A stretch of DNA of 64,000 bases. Source: Glandiceps talaboti. Lineage: Eukaryota > Hemichordata > Enteropneusta > Spengelidae. Every line of letters begins with the position of its first letter. The first letter of the stretch is position 1. This document shows, one piece after another, positions 47,106-59,765 of this stretch. Both the position numbers and the translations under genes were made by a program. Under the pieces are notes generated by a model, which saw nothing but the letters and a program-made list of their open reading frames with translations, made no database searches and was not told the origin of the DNA. Location: NCBI RefSeq assembly GCF_964340395.1, contig NC_135555.1, positions 12,097,246-12,161,245 of the forward strand, written 5' to 3'.

Positions 47106-47857
47106 TGCTGAGTGTGCGGTAAATGATTATTATTTCAGTGTCGCGGAAAAAATAACAGCTCTGGTTTGCGAGAATGGTCAATGTGATATCAAAATAAAGC
47201 CAGAGTTTAGAATCCAATATGGCCGCCGAATACAATATGGCCGCCAAATACGGTGTTACATGTAACTCTAGTGGAAAATAAAAGATAGTAGAGTTCCTTG
47301 AAAACAAGACTGCGAACCCCCAGTCGTGTTTAATACTTCAAAAGGAGTAGACGCAAACTTTCATTTGGCAAAGTTTGGAGAGATTTTAGAACTTTGATTT
47401 TCAAGGAAATTGGCCTCCATTCTGCTTTCAATTAGCTCTTCCTATAGAAACCGTCACCCAGAGAAACCAAAATTTCAGAGCAAAATTTTGAAAGTAAATT
47501 CACGTACGATTGCATGAAACCGGGATGTTGCTTCAATTAGAAATTTTGAACCACTTCCCTTTTTTCTGAAAATAAAAGATAAGATTCTACGTATAGATTA
47601 TATTGCAGACTATATAAATAATTATGAAACAGAGACAGTTGATTTCACAAGTCAAGCAATACATCAGAATATTCCAACTTGCAATCCATTTTACTTTTTG
47701 AAGACACGAATGGCTTTTTTGTGTGTGCGAAAAACGAAAATACCCAACAGTTACGTTCTCCTCTTAATCTGTTATGTGTAACATAGTTGACAAAATAATG
47801 ATTAACACACCTTGGCATTCCAATGTCTTTACGTTGTCTGTAATGATCAATAATTGG

Positions 47858-49440
47858 TTCGAAACCGAAACTAAACACGAAACAACACATTTTTCTTCCA
47901 ACATCAGAAAGCGGGAAACAAATTTGATTGATTTAATCTGAACAAAGTAAATGCTTTAAAAAATGACAGCACGTTTAGTTTATTTACTATACACTTACTA
48001 TTAACTATTTTAGAGTATTTATGTAAATTTTATGCAAAATGAAGAATGAAATTAATCGGTTACTGTTTGTCGTAGATGGCGCTCGTCAAAAGTAGATGCT
48101 TATAGTTGTGCATTGCGCAATGTCAGCAACTAGTAGCCCTTCCTTTTATATTGCGTGGTAACGATCATATGTGTCACAGCATAAGGTTCGTTGAACCTGC
48201 AATAAAAAAATCACATATAATTTGTTTCCTATCATCATTTCTGGGACAACGTTGCTTTTTAATTGAATACAAATCAGTTTTTCTTGAAAGTACAGTTCAT
48301 TGCCTTGACACATGGGAAATGGTAATTGAAAGCTATAGTAATTCATATGAAAGGTTTCCAGCTACATCGTGCATCATTGAATATGCTTATAAAATGTATA
48401 ATGTTATATTGACCTTCATAAACTCTGGGTTTTTTTCAAGTAACAATTTGACTAATTTCTTGTTTGCTGGCCTCGTCATTCTTTTTCGTTTCTAGTCAGA
48501 CCCACGAACTTCAATCAGTTGATCCTTATTCTAAGATTTACTTTAAAGAGTTTTGTATTTAAAGAGCGAACATCGAAATTTGATATCTGGTGATTATATG
48601 TCGCTTTCGTTCCTTCACTCAGTCACTTTATGACGGAGTAACGTCCGAGCCTTGCACGACTTCTAGAACTATATGACCCGTACCGGACCACGTACGTCAC
48701 ATCGTACGTCCACACAGAGAGGTGTGTATGGGTGTGTTCATTTTTTTTACCGATTTTAAATCACCCTCAACACAATCATATCAAAGTTGACCAGACCATT
48801 CAATAATCACTCCACAAAACTTCGGATATCTTCAGTTACCATGACAGCCTTTTTTACCAGTAGTGAAAATGACACGATGGTGTATGGAAGGGATAATAAC
48901 ACATTTCACGACACTTCCTGTTAACGTTTGTGATCTGCAAATCGAGATACATGTATATCATATCAGGGAAAATTACATAATCAAAATAAATACATTAAAT
49001 TGACCATTTTATTCTTCCCTGAGAAATTCTACTTTTTCGTTTAAACGTCTTTGCTTGACATGTTTAATTATACATATAGATGGAAGAAGTATACACGTTG
49101 ACGCTCTTCAAGTTGTAACTACATTTGTGATTTTTTGATCAGATAAATTCTTTCAAAACTATCTTTATGTATTTCCTAGTGGGTATTACATGTAAACGAG
49201 TTTTAATGTTGGGTTTTTACCAGTGACACCTGCCGACGGCCATACTACGTAAAGAATACGTACACCGCGGTTCTCGTGCGATCACCGAAGTGAAGCTGTA
49301 TGCTTCAGGAGTGGTCAGTACTTGGTTGGCTAGTACTGAGAATACCACATGCTGTAGGCTTTTCTCTTTTATTTCTTGAATAACTCTTAACTTTACTATT
49401 ACTCGAGATATGATTCTGCAACTTATTTTTTTATTCTTTA
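47858..49440. repeat. 5S-linked repeat, old unit 1
   Basis: Diverged relative of the 54.06-55.6 kb segment in the same order: CGAAACCGAAACTAAAC, then GTCGTAGATGGCGCTCGTCA (48069), then ACGTCCGAGCCTTGCACGAC, then the 5S-like end at 49232. The motif-to-5S distance is 1163 bp, against 1116-1228 bp in the other units. Confidence 0.75.
49232..49359 (+). pseudogene. 5S rRNA pseudogene (unit 1)
   Basis: The 5' half matches 5S (GCCGACGGCCATACTACGT, TTCTCGTGCGATCACCGAAG). An insertion lies near position 25, and the C-box is altered (TTGGTTGGCTAGTACTGAG instead of the usual GGATGGGAGACC). It ends GCTGTAGGC then TTTT. Disrupted internal promoter, probably not transcribed as 5S. Confidence 0.7.
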
Positions 49441-49489
49441 TTTCATATTATTCATTAAAAAAAACACAAAACAAAAAAAATCAAACAAA

Positions 49490-50765
49490 ATACTGCCTAG
49501 AAATTCATCGGTTACTTTTTGTCGTAGATGGCGCTCGTCACTCAAGGCGCTAGGAGCAGTTAAGTCAAGTTGTCGCAGGAAAAGGTTCATTGAACCTGCA
49601 ATAAAAATCACACTCTAATTTCTTTTCTATCATCATTTCTGAAACAACGTTGCTTCCTTATTGAATACAAATTAGTTTTACCTGAAACCACAGTTCATTG
49701 CCCTACAAATGGGAAATGGTAATTGTATGTATGAGCTGATGAATTCTAATGAAAGGGTGTTTCCGGTTACGTACAAGTATATCATTATAATACTTATTAT
49801 GATTTTTCTGATGACTCCTTATATTTGATTTTTTCTATATCTATAATAATTTTTCAAATTTCTTGTTTGTCGTCGTTGGTGTTTTCGTTTCTATTCAAGA
49901 TGGGAATTCACAAATTCCAACGTGACATGATGGTAGTTTCATTTCTTTCACTCTTTTGTCACGCCCACTAAAATGAATCATTTGGTCTTTTAAATTGAAC
50001 CTAAGATTTACTTCATGAATGGTTTTATTATTTAAAAAAAGAGAGCATAGAAAAGTGTATGTCCGGCGTTGTGACGGTTTCACGGAGTCACTATGTGACT
50101 AGGCAACGTCTAAGCTTTACACCGTGACCCGTACCGGTTGTGTCCACAGAGGTGTGCTGTAAGCTTATGGGTGTGTTGGTTCTGTCAATTCTAAGCTTAC
50201 ATCATCTTCAACACAACTATATCAGAGTTGAACAGATCATTAAAAAATATTGTATAAAAAGTACGATATCTTTAAGTACCATGACAACAAATTAAAAACA
50301 ATACAAATGACATGATGTTGTAAAGAGACTGCATGTCGTCGCGTCACTTCCTGTTTGTGATCCGTCAAATCGAGATTCAGTTCATGAAAGTTACACACCC
50401 TGTGAGACTTTTTTTTTTATTTACGTCTTTTATTTACGTCATGGTTGGCGATGTTTACAGAGTTTGTGTATTGGAAGAAATATACACGTTGATACCTTTC
50501 AAGTTGTAACTACAATTTTTGTGATTTTTTTTCGATCCAGATTAATTCCTTCATAAAACAGTTTTTATGTATTTTCAAGTATATGTTAAACGAGTCACTA
50601 ATTTCTTATATTGTAATATTTAACCATTGTAACTGTCTACGGCCACACTACGTAGAAAAAACCGGTTCTCGTCCGATCACCGAAGTAAAGCTACGTCGGG
50701 CGTGGTTAGTACTTGGATGGGAGACCGCCTGGGAATACCACGTGCTGTAGACGTTCATTTTTATT
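49490..50765. repeat. 5S-linked repeat, old unit 2
   Basis: Begins near ATTCATCGGTTACTTTTTG and contains GTCGTAGATGGCGCTCGTCA at 49519. It ends with the intact-looking 5S sequence at 50635. About 1.4 kb after unit 1 and in the same orientation, so the two are old tandem copies. Confidence 0.75.
50635..50752 (+). rRNA. 5S rRNA-like gene, intact-looking copy
   Basis: 118 nt starting GTCTACGGCC and ending GCTGTAGAC, so the terminal stem GTCTAC/GTAGAC is intact. ACCGGTTCTCGTCCGATCAC and the C-box region GGATGGGAGACCGCCTGGG match the metazoan 5S consensus. Helix II (ACGTAG with CTACGT) and helix IV (CGTGG with CCACG) pair fully. A TTTTT run about 5 nt downstream could end Pol III transcription. 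It is a single copy within a repeat unit rather than a tidy array, so it may be a functional gene or a recent derivative. Confidence 0.62.
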
Positions 50766-51200
50766 CCTTGAATAACTTTTAATTTAAAATTTGGGTCCTT
50801 GTAGGGGTCTATAGCATTTACAAATCCCAGTTAATATAATCTATGAAATATGTTATTTTACACATTGATTGTGTACAATATGTGTTATATTGGTACTTGT
50901 ACCCAAGGTAGGCGTAACCAGTGTGACTGACGTATTCAAATGAGCACATCAGTCAATGGTTTGTCCTAGCCTATATGGACTCTCATTGAATATTAAAGAG
51001 AAACATGTTTTGCGGTGTTTGCAGCGATCAATGGTTTGTCTATATGAAAAGGTGTATGAGTAACCACAGACAAGTAAGAAACACTACGAGGATTGTCTCT
51101 TGAGTACTCTCCCCAGTCGTCATATTGGCCTAGCTGCCGCTCGTCCCATATGCGTCTTGTTAAGTTTGTAAGTTGCGTAGTGACGTCGGCGCAATTTAAT

Positions 51201-51513
51201 TATTGTATTGTATTGTATTGTATTGTATTGTATTGTATTGTATTGTATTGTATTGTATTGTATTGTATTGTATTGTATTGTATTGTATTGTATTGTATTG
51301 TATTGTATTGTATTGTATTGTGTTGTATTGTATTGTATTGTATTGTATTGTATTGTCTGGTATTGTATTGTATTGTATTGTATTGTATTGTGTTGTGTTG
51401 TGTTGTGTTGTGTTGTGTTGTGTTGTGTTGTGTTGCAATTGTGTTGTGTTGTGTTGTGTTGTGTTGTGTTGTGTTGCGTTGTGTTGCGTTGCGTTGCATT
51501 GCGTTGCATTGCT
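51201..51513. repeat. ATTGT to GTTGT to GTTGC pentanucleotide array
   Basis: About 35 ATTGT units grade into GTTGT and then GTTGC/ATTGC units toward the right. Present only in copy 1 of the segmental repeat. Confidence 0.95.
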
Positions 51514-52155
51514 TTAATTTCATTATGAATAATAAATGTATACTTACAGACACTGTACTAGAAATACAATAGTGAAGGACAAGACAAATGTCTCTAACAG
51601 AGCTAATGAGACGTCACTACGCATTTACAATATTACACTCAGCAAGAATGTATCGAAAAACTTACAAATCTGAATATCATTTACATAACAATAAAACATG
51701 CCTATCGGATAATGAATTCTTGCATACTTGATTAAACTATGCCACAGTAAATTATAGATTTAGACGAACATGTATTATTGTTCCAATTTACTTTTGAAAA
51801 TAACTCTGGAACCACTGTTTTTTAAAATCTGCTGGTAGATCACAGTAATTAACGGCAGATCATTGCCTAGGATATTACTCTCCAGTATACCACGTACGCA
51901 CGTGATAAAGTTGATATCTGTGAATGAATTGGTGTATTTAGTTTTATACCTAAGTCTCACTTCAATCAGATTGACCCATCCAAAGTTTATAAAGATGATG
52001 TAATCTTATCTAGGGTAAAAGGTCCAACACACAAAGCATTGTAAGAATAATGTAAAACAATCGTTCGACGAAAATATTATGCTCACTTATCGTATATTGT
52101 CCAAAGTCCGAGAAACAGTTCAGGGATATACCTGTGATGTGTCTCTCTACTAAGT

Positions 52156-52192
52156 CCGAGAAGCGGTCCAGGGGCTTACCGCTGTTTCTCGG
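52156..52192. repeat. Hairpin conserved in all three duplicated units
   Basis: CCGAGAAGCGGT pairs with ACCGCTGTTTCTCGG (two bulged bases). Also present at 56473-56509 and 60742-60778; the third copy has one change that breaks a stem pair. An extra CCGAGAAACAG lies just upstream in each copy. Confidence 0.55.
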
Positions 52193-53317
52193 TATTGGCA
52201 CACACCTGACTACATCCGTGACGTCATGTAGTATTCAATGTACAAGAATAACCACAAGCTTCAATGAACTATTACTGAGAAAATGTGAAATTTAAAAGAA
52301 AGTGTATTTGTTTACAGGGACACTATGTGATTACCCACTTCTGTGTCTCTGTTACTAGTATAAATAAGTGTGGTATACCTAAAGGTAATTTTACCAGGTG
52401 AAACATCCATAACAATCCTTATTTCACGTGTATAGCCAGAATTGATGGTGTGCACTAAGGACACGAAGTAATGTCGTGTAGTAAGTTGGCCAGACTATCT
52501 GAAGTGGCAATCATAACCATATTTTGACTTTTCATTTATCTATTTATGCTGACCTTACACTTTGACACAATGCTTAATATATTAGACAGTGACGTCATAG
52601 TTTTGTCAAGTATGATTTATGATTTTATGATGTAACGTCTATGCGTGTACCCGAATATATACTGCATGTAACAGTTTTCTATCACCAAGTGTTGCTTAGC
52701 AGCTGAGGTCAAATTATCATAAATTGTGAGACTGTGAAAATATTTCAAACACTTATATAGTTTGATAATCATTGGTACCTTTTTCTACTTTAGGGCATAT
52801 ATAACAAGTATTGGATGATTTCACAGGTTGATTGCCCACATAGAAAGTTCTTGTGAGAACACACCCTTATCTATGATTGTTCTTTATTCGTCTTTAGCTT
52901 AAATTTATGCCGCCCTTTTGTTTGTCTTTTTCTGTGTAGTCATATAAGTGATTTATTCACGCGTTGAGTAGCTTACCTAAAAACTTGGGACCCTTTGTCT
53001 TGCATCACGTTGGCACAGTGTTCACTGATTTGACGAGAGCATGCACATATCAGGTCATGCCATGGGCATGGCACGTGTAGGATCTATGGTACGGTGACAC
53101 TGACAGTGCTGGTTGGTTTTTACATGTAAAATCACGTGCACATCTCTGTTTTATACGAACAAAACTAATAAACCTAAAAACTTCGTTGTTACTCCAGTTT
53201 GATATAAAAGCAGTGAAATGCTAGTGAGGTATGAGGTTTCGTGTATAACACAGATACTGTATAGTCCGAGGTCGTGGTGTACATGGTATGGGGTCGATCG
53301 CGGTGCACAATGTTGTT

Positions 53318-53483
53318 TAGTCTTGCTGCTAGACGTTCGGGCTTTCTTTCGATGCTATAACTATAAGCGAACGAAGTTCGCATGTGAGGGCTTGTCCGAC
53401 TCGGATGTTCCATCCTCGATAGCGTTGTTCGGCTGTGTGTCGTACTTTATCGGAAGAACATCCGAGGGCTAGCTGATAGACTA
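53318..53483. mobile_element. 166-bp MITE with 9-bp target duplication (family A, copy 2)
   Basis: Starts TAGTCTTGCTGCTAG and ends in the inverted CTAGCTGATAGACTA. It is flanked by AATGTTGTT at 53309-53317 and 53484-53492. The duplicate at 57.62 kb and the third copy at 61.91 kb have a single uninterrupted AATGTTGTT, so this is a true insertion. A 9-bp target duplication points to the Mutator-like superfamily. Non-autonomous. Confidence 0.85.
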
Positions 53484-55451
53484 AATGTTGTTCTGCCGTC
53501 GCACTTACAGTGTGATAATTCCGATCCGTGAACAGGTGTACTAATGTTATGAAAATGTTGGAATGTTTTCTTTATTTTCATCAACGTATTTCAATATATC
53601 TAAGAGTAATACAAGTGTTTACATATTTCAATCAAACCATGTTACATAAGTTAAAACATATAATAGGAATCAGAGAATTAGACCGTCCACCTACATACTT
53701 CAGGTGAATTCCCCGAAAGAGTCGATGGTACTAGTATGCTATAACATTTCATTAGGGCAAGGTGTTATAGATATATATTGTAAGAAGTCAATCCAACAAG
53801 GAGATAATACGCACCAGTCTCGAAAAAATCTGTCTAATTTCGTTAAGTCTACGACTTAAATTTGGATAGATAGAGGTTCAACCACAAACGGATTAAAGCC
53901 GGGATTGGCTCCGTCCACTCGCTGAGGCAGGCTCGTATATATACTCGATCGTGTGATGAATGATTGGTGTGCGATGTATGTTGTAAACAAACATTATATT
54001 ACGTCTTCGAACAGATACACGTATATGTCTGTCGAATTCCAATGTCTTACGTAATCTGCACGAGTGCGAAACCGAAACTAAACTTGAAACTATATACATT
54101 TTTTCTTCTAAAATCATGAAGTGATTGTTAAATCTGATTGATTTTATCTGAACAAACTAAATGTTTTAGTTTATTTCTACACAGTTCGTTAGAATATTTA
54201 TGTAAATTTTACCACATGAATTGCACAAAACGAAGAATGAAATTCATCGGTTACTTTTTGTCGTAGATGGCGCTCGTCACTAGAGGCGCTAAGAGTAAGG
54301 TGTTGATATGTATCACAGGAAAAGGTTCATTGAACCTGCAATAAAAAAATCATTCCAATTTCTTTTCTACCATTATTTCTGAAACAACATTCCTTCCTTA
54401 TTGAATACAAATTAGTTTCACCTGAAACTACAGTTCATTGCCCGACAGATGGGAAATGGCAATTGTACGCTGAATTTCTTACTCATACCAAATGGTCTCT
54501 TCAAAGTTTCCGTTTCCGGCTACAGTACGTACATTTGCCATTAGAATGCTTATCACATTTATATATAATAGTTTTGCTGATGACTTTCATAACATTTTGA
54601 TTTTGTCAGTGACAATTTGACTAATTTCTTGTTTTGTTGTCTTAACTTCGTCGATGTTTCGTTTCTATTAATTCCAAATATAAATACATACATTTTAATC
54701 ATGACATGGTGAATTCATATTCACTTTTTCATAAGACAAAAAACGATGAATCATTTAAGTGTGACTCCCTGGTTTATTCCAAGGTGTTCTATTTGAATAA
54801 CAAACATAGAAATTTGATGTCCGGTGATATGTCATTTTCATTCCTTCACGTATAATGTAATAGTGACTTTTAATTTATGACTAGGTAACGTCCGAGCCTT
54901 GCACGACTTATAAAGTTATTATACGACTCGTACCGGTGGGTCACGCCGTCGGAGGTGTGTATGGGTGTGTTTATCTTTTTTTACCGATTTTAAATCACCT
55001 TCAACACAATCATATCAGAGTTGAACAAACCATCATTAAATAACCACTCCACAAAACTTACGATATGTTTAGTTACCATGACAACAAGTTAGAAACAGAC
55101 ATGATGATGTAAAGAGATAATAGAATATAAGTAGCCACTTCCTGTTTGTGATCTTCAAATGGAGATATATGATCTCAGGGAAAATTACAAAATCAGAAAT
55201 ATATGTTTCTTAACAGTGTAAGACTTAGTAAATCTGATAATCTTATTCTCCACAAATCAAATCCAAACCTCATTTTTGGAGTATGGTAGTATGTAGTATG
55301 TAGTATTGAAGAAGTACATTTTGGCGCCTTTCAAGTTGAAACTGCAGTTTGTATTTTTTTTTCGAATCAGATAACTTCTTTTACAAAACATTTTTTTGTA
55401 ATTTCAAGCAGGTATTTAAATCACTAGTTTGGATTTTTAACTGTAATATTT

Positions 55452-55576
55452 GTCTACGGCCACACTACGTAGGAAAAAAACCGGTTCGCGTCCGTTCACC
55501 GAAGTGAAGCTGTGTCGGGCGTTGTTAGTACTTGGATCATGGGTGATCACCTGGGAATATACCACGTGCTGTAGGC
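55452..55576 (+). pseudogene. 5S rRNA-like sequence with insertions (unit 3)
   Basis: 125 nt. Starts GTCTACGGCC and ends GCTGTAGGC followed by TTTTT. It shares the substitutions TTCGCGTCCGTTCACC with the 59.65-kb copy, so the two descend from one altered parent. The C-box has extra bases (GGATCATGGGTGATCACC), and one base is inserted in GGGAATATACC. Probably a pseudogene. Confidence 0.7.
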
Positions 55577-55838
55577 TTTTTATATTCTTTTGGCCTGATT
55601 TTCAACAAATACAGCGTGAAATGCTTTTAACCGTTATGACGTACTATCGATCAACCAATCAAACTATGCGACACTCGATAGTTCGACTCTTCACCAGACG
55701 TGACGTATGCATATACTCCGCAGAATCTGTCTCCTTCATTTTTTATTTTCATTGGAATGTTTTTGTGTGTGATTATGCTCCATGGTCCAGTGTTTGCTTG
55801 GAATTTAACAACAAATTGAACAGAAACCAACAAACCTA

Positions 55839-55889
55839 CAAACAAACAAACAAACAAGCAAACAAACAAACAAACAAACAAACAAACAA

Positions 55890-55966
<77 letters not shown>

Positions 55967-55979
55967 ACAAAACAACACA
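55839..55979. repeat. (AAAC)n(AGAC)n microsatellite, copy 1
   Basis: About 13 AAAC units then about 16 AGAC units, at the same place as the tract at 60.1 kb. Confidence 0.95.
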
Positions 55980-58900
55980 ACGCCAATGTTTTTTTCTAAC
56001 ATCGAAATTTTGCTAAAATCATCGCCATTTCAGGATGCATTACAGTAACAACGAGCCTCCAACTTAGAGCACGGTATGACACTTGATTTGTTTCTACTTT
56101 AAAAACTTCGTAAGTTGTGTACTGACGGCCGAAGCAAATCAAACAACAATGCACGACAGAGCATTTCCTAGGACTAGGATATTACTCTCAAGTATAGCAC
56201 GTGCATGATAAAATTGATATATGTATCTGTGACTAGATTGGTGTATTTGGTTTTTTACCTAAGTCTCACTTCAATCAGATTGACCCATCCAAAGTTTATA
56301 AAGATGATGTAATTTTGTCTAGGATAAAAAAGTCGACCATAAAAAATATTGTAAGAATTTTAAAATAATGGTTAGACAAAACTACTACTAGTGGTACGCA
56401 CACTGGTTGTACATTGTTAAAAGTCCGAGAAACAGTCCGAGAAACAATACCTGATGTGTCTCTCTACTAAGTCCGAGAAGCGGTCCAGGGGCTTACCGCT
56501 GTTTCTCGGTATTGGCACACACCTGACTACATTCGTGACGTCATGTAAGTGTACAAGAATAACCACAAGCTTCAATAAACTATTACTGAGAAAATGTGAA
56601 ATTTAAAAGAAAGTTTATTTGTTTACAGGGACACTATGATAATTATTCACTTCTGTGTCTCTGTTACGAGTATAAATAAGTCTGGTATACCTAAAGGTAA
56701 TTTTACCTGGTGAAACATCCATGACAATCCCTATTTCACGTGTATAGCCAGAATTGATGGTGTGCACTAAGGACACGAAGTAATGTCGTGTAGTAAGTTG
56801 GCCAGACTATCTGAAGTGGCAATCATAACCATATTTTGACTTTTCATTTCTTTATTTATGCTGACCTTACACTTTGACACAATGCTTAATATATTAGACA
56901 ATGGCGTCATAGTTTTGTCAAGTATGATTTATGATTTTATGATGTAACGTCTATGCGTGTACCCGAATATATACTGCATGTAACAGTTTTCTATCACCAA
57001 GTGTTGCTTAGCAACTGAGGTCAAATTATCATAAATTGTGAGACTGTGAAAATATTTCAAACAATTATATAGTTTAATAATCATTGGTACCTTTTTCTAC
57101 TTTAGGGCATATATAACAAGTATTGGATGATTTCACAGGTTGATTGCCCACATAGAAAGTTCTTGTGAGAACACACCCTTATCTATGATTGTTCTTTATT
57201 CGTCTTTAGCTTAAATTTATGCCGCCCCCTTTTTGTCTTTTTCTGTGTAGTCATATAAGTGATTTATTCACGCGTTGAGTAGCTTACCTAAAAACTTGGG
57301 ACCCTTTGTCTTGCATCACGTTGGCACAGTGTTCACTGATTTGACGAGAGCATGCACATATCAGGTGATGCCATGGGCATGGCACGTGTAGGATCTATGG
57401 TACGGTGGCACTGACAGTGGTTGGTTTTTACATGTAAAACCACGTGCACATCTCTCTGTTTTATACGAACAAAACTAATAAACTTAAAAACTTCGTTGTT
57501 ACTCCAGTTTGATATAAAAGCAGTGAAATGCTATTGAGGTATAAGGTTTCGTGTATAACACAGATACTGTATGGCCCGAGGTCGTGGTGTACATGGTATG
57601 GGGTCGATCGCGGTGCACAATGTTGTTCTGCCGTTGCACTTACAGTGTGATAATTCCGATCCGTGAACAGGACCTGGTGTACTAATGTTATGAAAATGTT
57701 GGAATGTTTTCTTTATTTTCATCAACGTATTTTAATATATTAAGAGTAATACAAGTGTTTACATATTTCAATCAACCATGTTACATAAGTTAAAACATAT
57801 AATGGGATTCAGAGAATTAGACATACTTCAGGTGAATTCCCCGAAAGAGTCGATGGTACTAGTATGCTATAACATTTCATTAGGGCAAGGTGTTATAGAT
57901 ATATATTGTAAGAAGTCAATCCAACAAGGAGATAATACGCACCAGTCTCGAAAACATCTGTCTAATTTCGTTAAATCTCAGACTTAAATTTGGATAGATA
58001 GAAAGACTGTACGTTTGTATCCAAGGGTCTATATCGCCTCCCGGGATTGGCTCCGTCCACTCGCTGAGGCAGGCTCGTATATGTACTCGATCGTGTGATG
58101 AATGATTGGTGTGCGATGTATGTTGTAAACAAACATTATATTACGTCTTCGAACAGATACATGTATATGTCTGTCGAATTCCAATGTCTTACGTAATCTG
58201 CACGAGTCCGAAACCGAAACTAAACTTGAAACAATATAAATTTTTTCTTCTAAAATCATAACGTGATTGTTAAATCTGTTTGATTTTATCTGGACAAACT
58301 AAATGTTTTAAAATTAATGTAGGTTTTAGTTTATTTCTACACAGTTCGTTAGAATATTTATGTAAATTTTACCACATGAATTGCGCAAGATGAAGAATGA
58401 AATTCATCGGTTACTTTTTGTCGTAGATGGCGCTCGTCACTAGAGGCGCTAAGAGTAAGGTGTTCATATGTATCACAGGAAAAGGTTCATTGAACCTGCA
58501 ATAAAAAAATCATTCCAATTTCTTTTCTACCATTATTTCTGAAACAACATTCCTTCCTTATTGAATACAAATTAGTTTCACCTGAAACTACAGTTCATTG
58601 CCCGACAGATGGGAAATGGCAATTGTACGCTGAATTTCTTACTCATACCAAATGGTCTCTTCAAAGGTTCCGTTTCCGGCTACAGTACGTACATTTGCCA
58701 TTAGAATGCTTATCACATTTATATATATAATAGTTTTGCTGATGACTTTCATAACATTTTGATTTTGTCAGTGACAATTTGACCAATTTCTTGTTTTGTT
58801 GTCTTAACTTCGTCGATGTTTCGTTTCTATTAATTCCAAATATAAATACTCACATTTTAATCATGACTTGGTGAATTCATATTCACTCTTTCATAAGACC

Positions 58901-59649
58901 AAAATGATGAATCATTTAAGTGTGACTCCCTGGTTTATTCCAGGGTGTTCTATTTGAATAGCAAACATAGAAATTTGATGTCCGGTGATATGTCATTTTC
59001 ATTCCTTCACGTATAATGTAATAGTGACTTTTAATTTATGACTAGGTAACGTCCGAGCCTTGCACGACTTATAAAGTTATTATACGACTCGTACCGGTGG
59101 GTCACTCCGTTTGAGGTGTGTATGGGTGTGTTTATCTTTTTTACCGATTTTAAATCACCTTCAACACAATCATATCAGAGTTGAACAAACCATCATCAAA
59201 TAACCACCCCACAAAACTTACGATATGTTTAGTTACCATGACAACAAGTTAAAAACAGACATGATGATGTAAAGAGATAATAGAATATAAGTAGCCACTT
59301 CCTGTTTGTGATCTTCAAATGGAGATATATGATCTCAGGGAAAATTACAAAATCAGAAATATATGTTTCTTAACAATGTAAGACTTAGTAAATCTGATAA
59401 TCTTATTCTCCACAAAACAAATCCAAACCTCATTTTTGGAGATTCTTTCATCATATATTATTAGAAGAAGTATGGTAGTATGTAGTATGTAGTATTGAAG
59501 AAGTACATTTTGGCGCCTTTCAAGTTGAAACTGCAGTTTGTATTTTTTTTTCGAATCAGATAACTTCTTTTACAAAACATTTTTTTGTAATTTCAAGCAG
59601 GTATTTAAATCACTAGTTTTTAAATCTTGGATTTTTAACTGTAATATTT

Positions 59650-59765
59650 GTCTACGGCCACACTACGTAGAAAAAAAACGGTTCGCGTCCGTTCACCGAA
59701 GTGAAGCTGTGTCGGGCGTTGTTAGTACTTGGATCATGGGTGATCACCTACCACATGCTGTAGGC
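59650..59765 (+). pseudogene. 5S rRNA-like sequence with deletion (unit 4)
   Basis: 116 nt, nearly identical to the copy at 55.45 kb but missing CTGGGAAT in the 3' part (GATCACCTACCACATGCTG). Ends GCTGTAGGC then TTTTT. The shared mutations show that it was duplicated after the copy had already degenerated. Confidence 0.7.

Larger units (their letters stand above)
51160..55990. repeat. Segmental duplication, copy 1 (unit 3 of the 5S-linked cluster)
   Basis: Aligns along its length with 56.1-60.26 kb. Anchor GTCTCTCTACTAAGTCCGAG is at 52141, 56458 and 60727. Copy 1 is distinguished by an ATTGT pentamer array near its left end and by a 166-bp MITE at 53318-53483. It contains a 5S-like sequence at 55.45 kb and ends in an AAAC/AGAC microsatellite. 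Open frames inside it are short and differ between copies, so it is not coding. Confidence 0.85.

Noticed and set aside
48106-48495. 129-codon plus-strand frame in 5S-linked unit 1
   Set aside because: The related sequence in the other units does not keep this frame open.
51093-51572. 159-codon and related frames over the ATTGT array
   Set aside because: Period-5 repeat without stops in several frames on both strands; no non-repeat domain.
53893-54117. 74-codon minus-strand frame, also at 58029-58259
   Set aside because: Preserved in both recent copies only because they are nearly identical; the older unit at 47.65-47.89 kb does not keep the same protein.
55450-56016. 188-codon frame starting at the 5S-like sequence
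   Set aside because: It runs through the 5S pseudogene and the AAAC/AGAC microsatellite and is not preserved in the duplicate copy.
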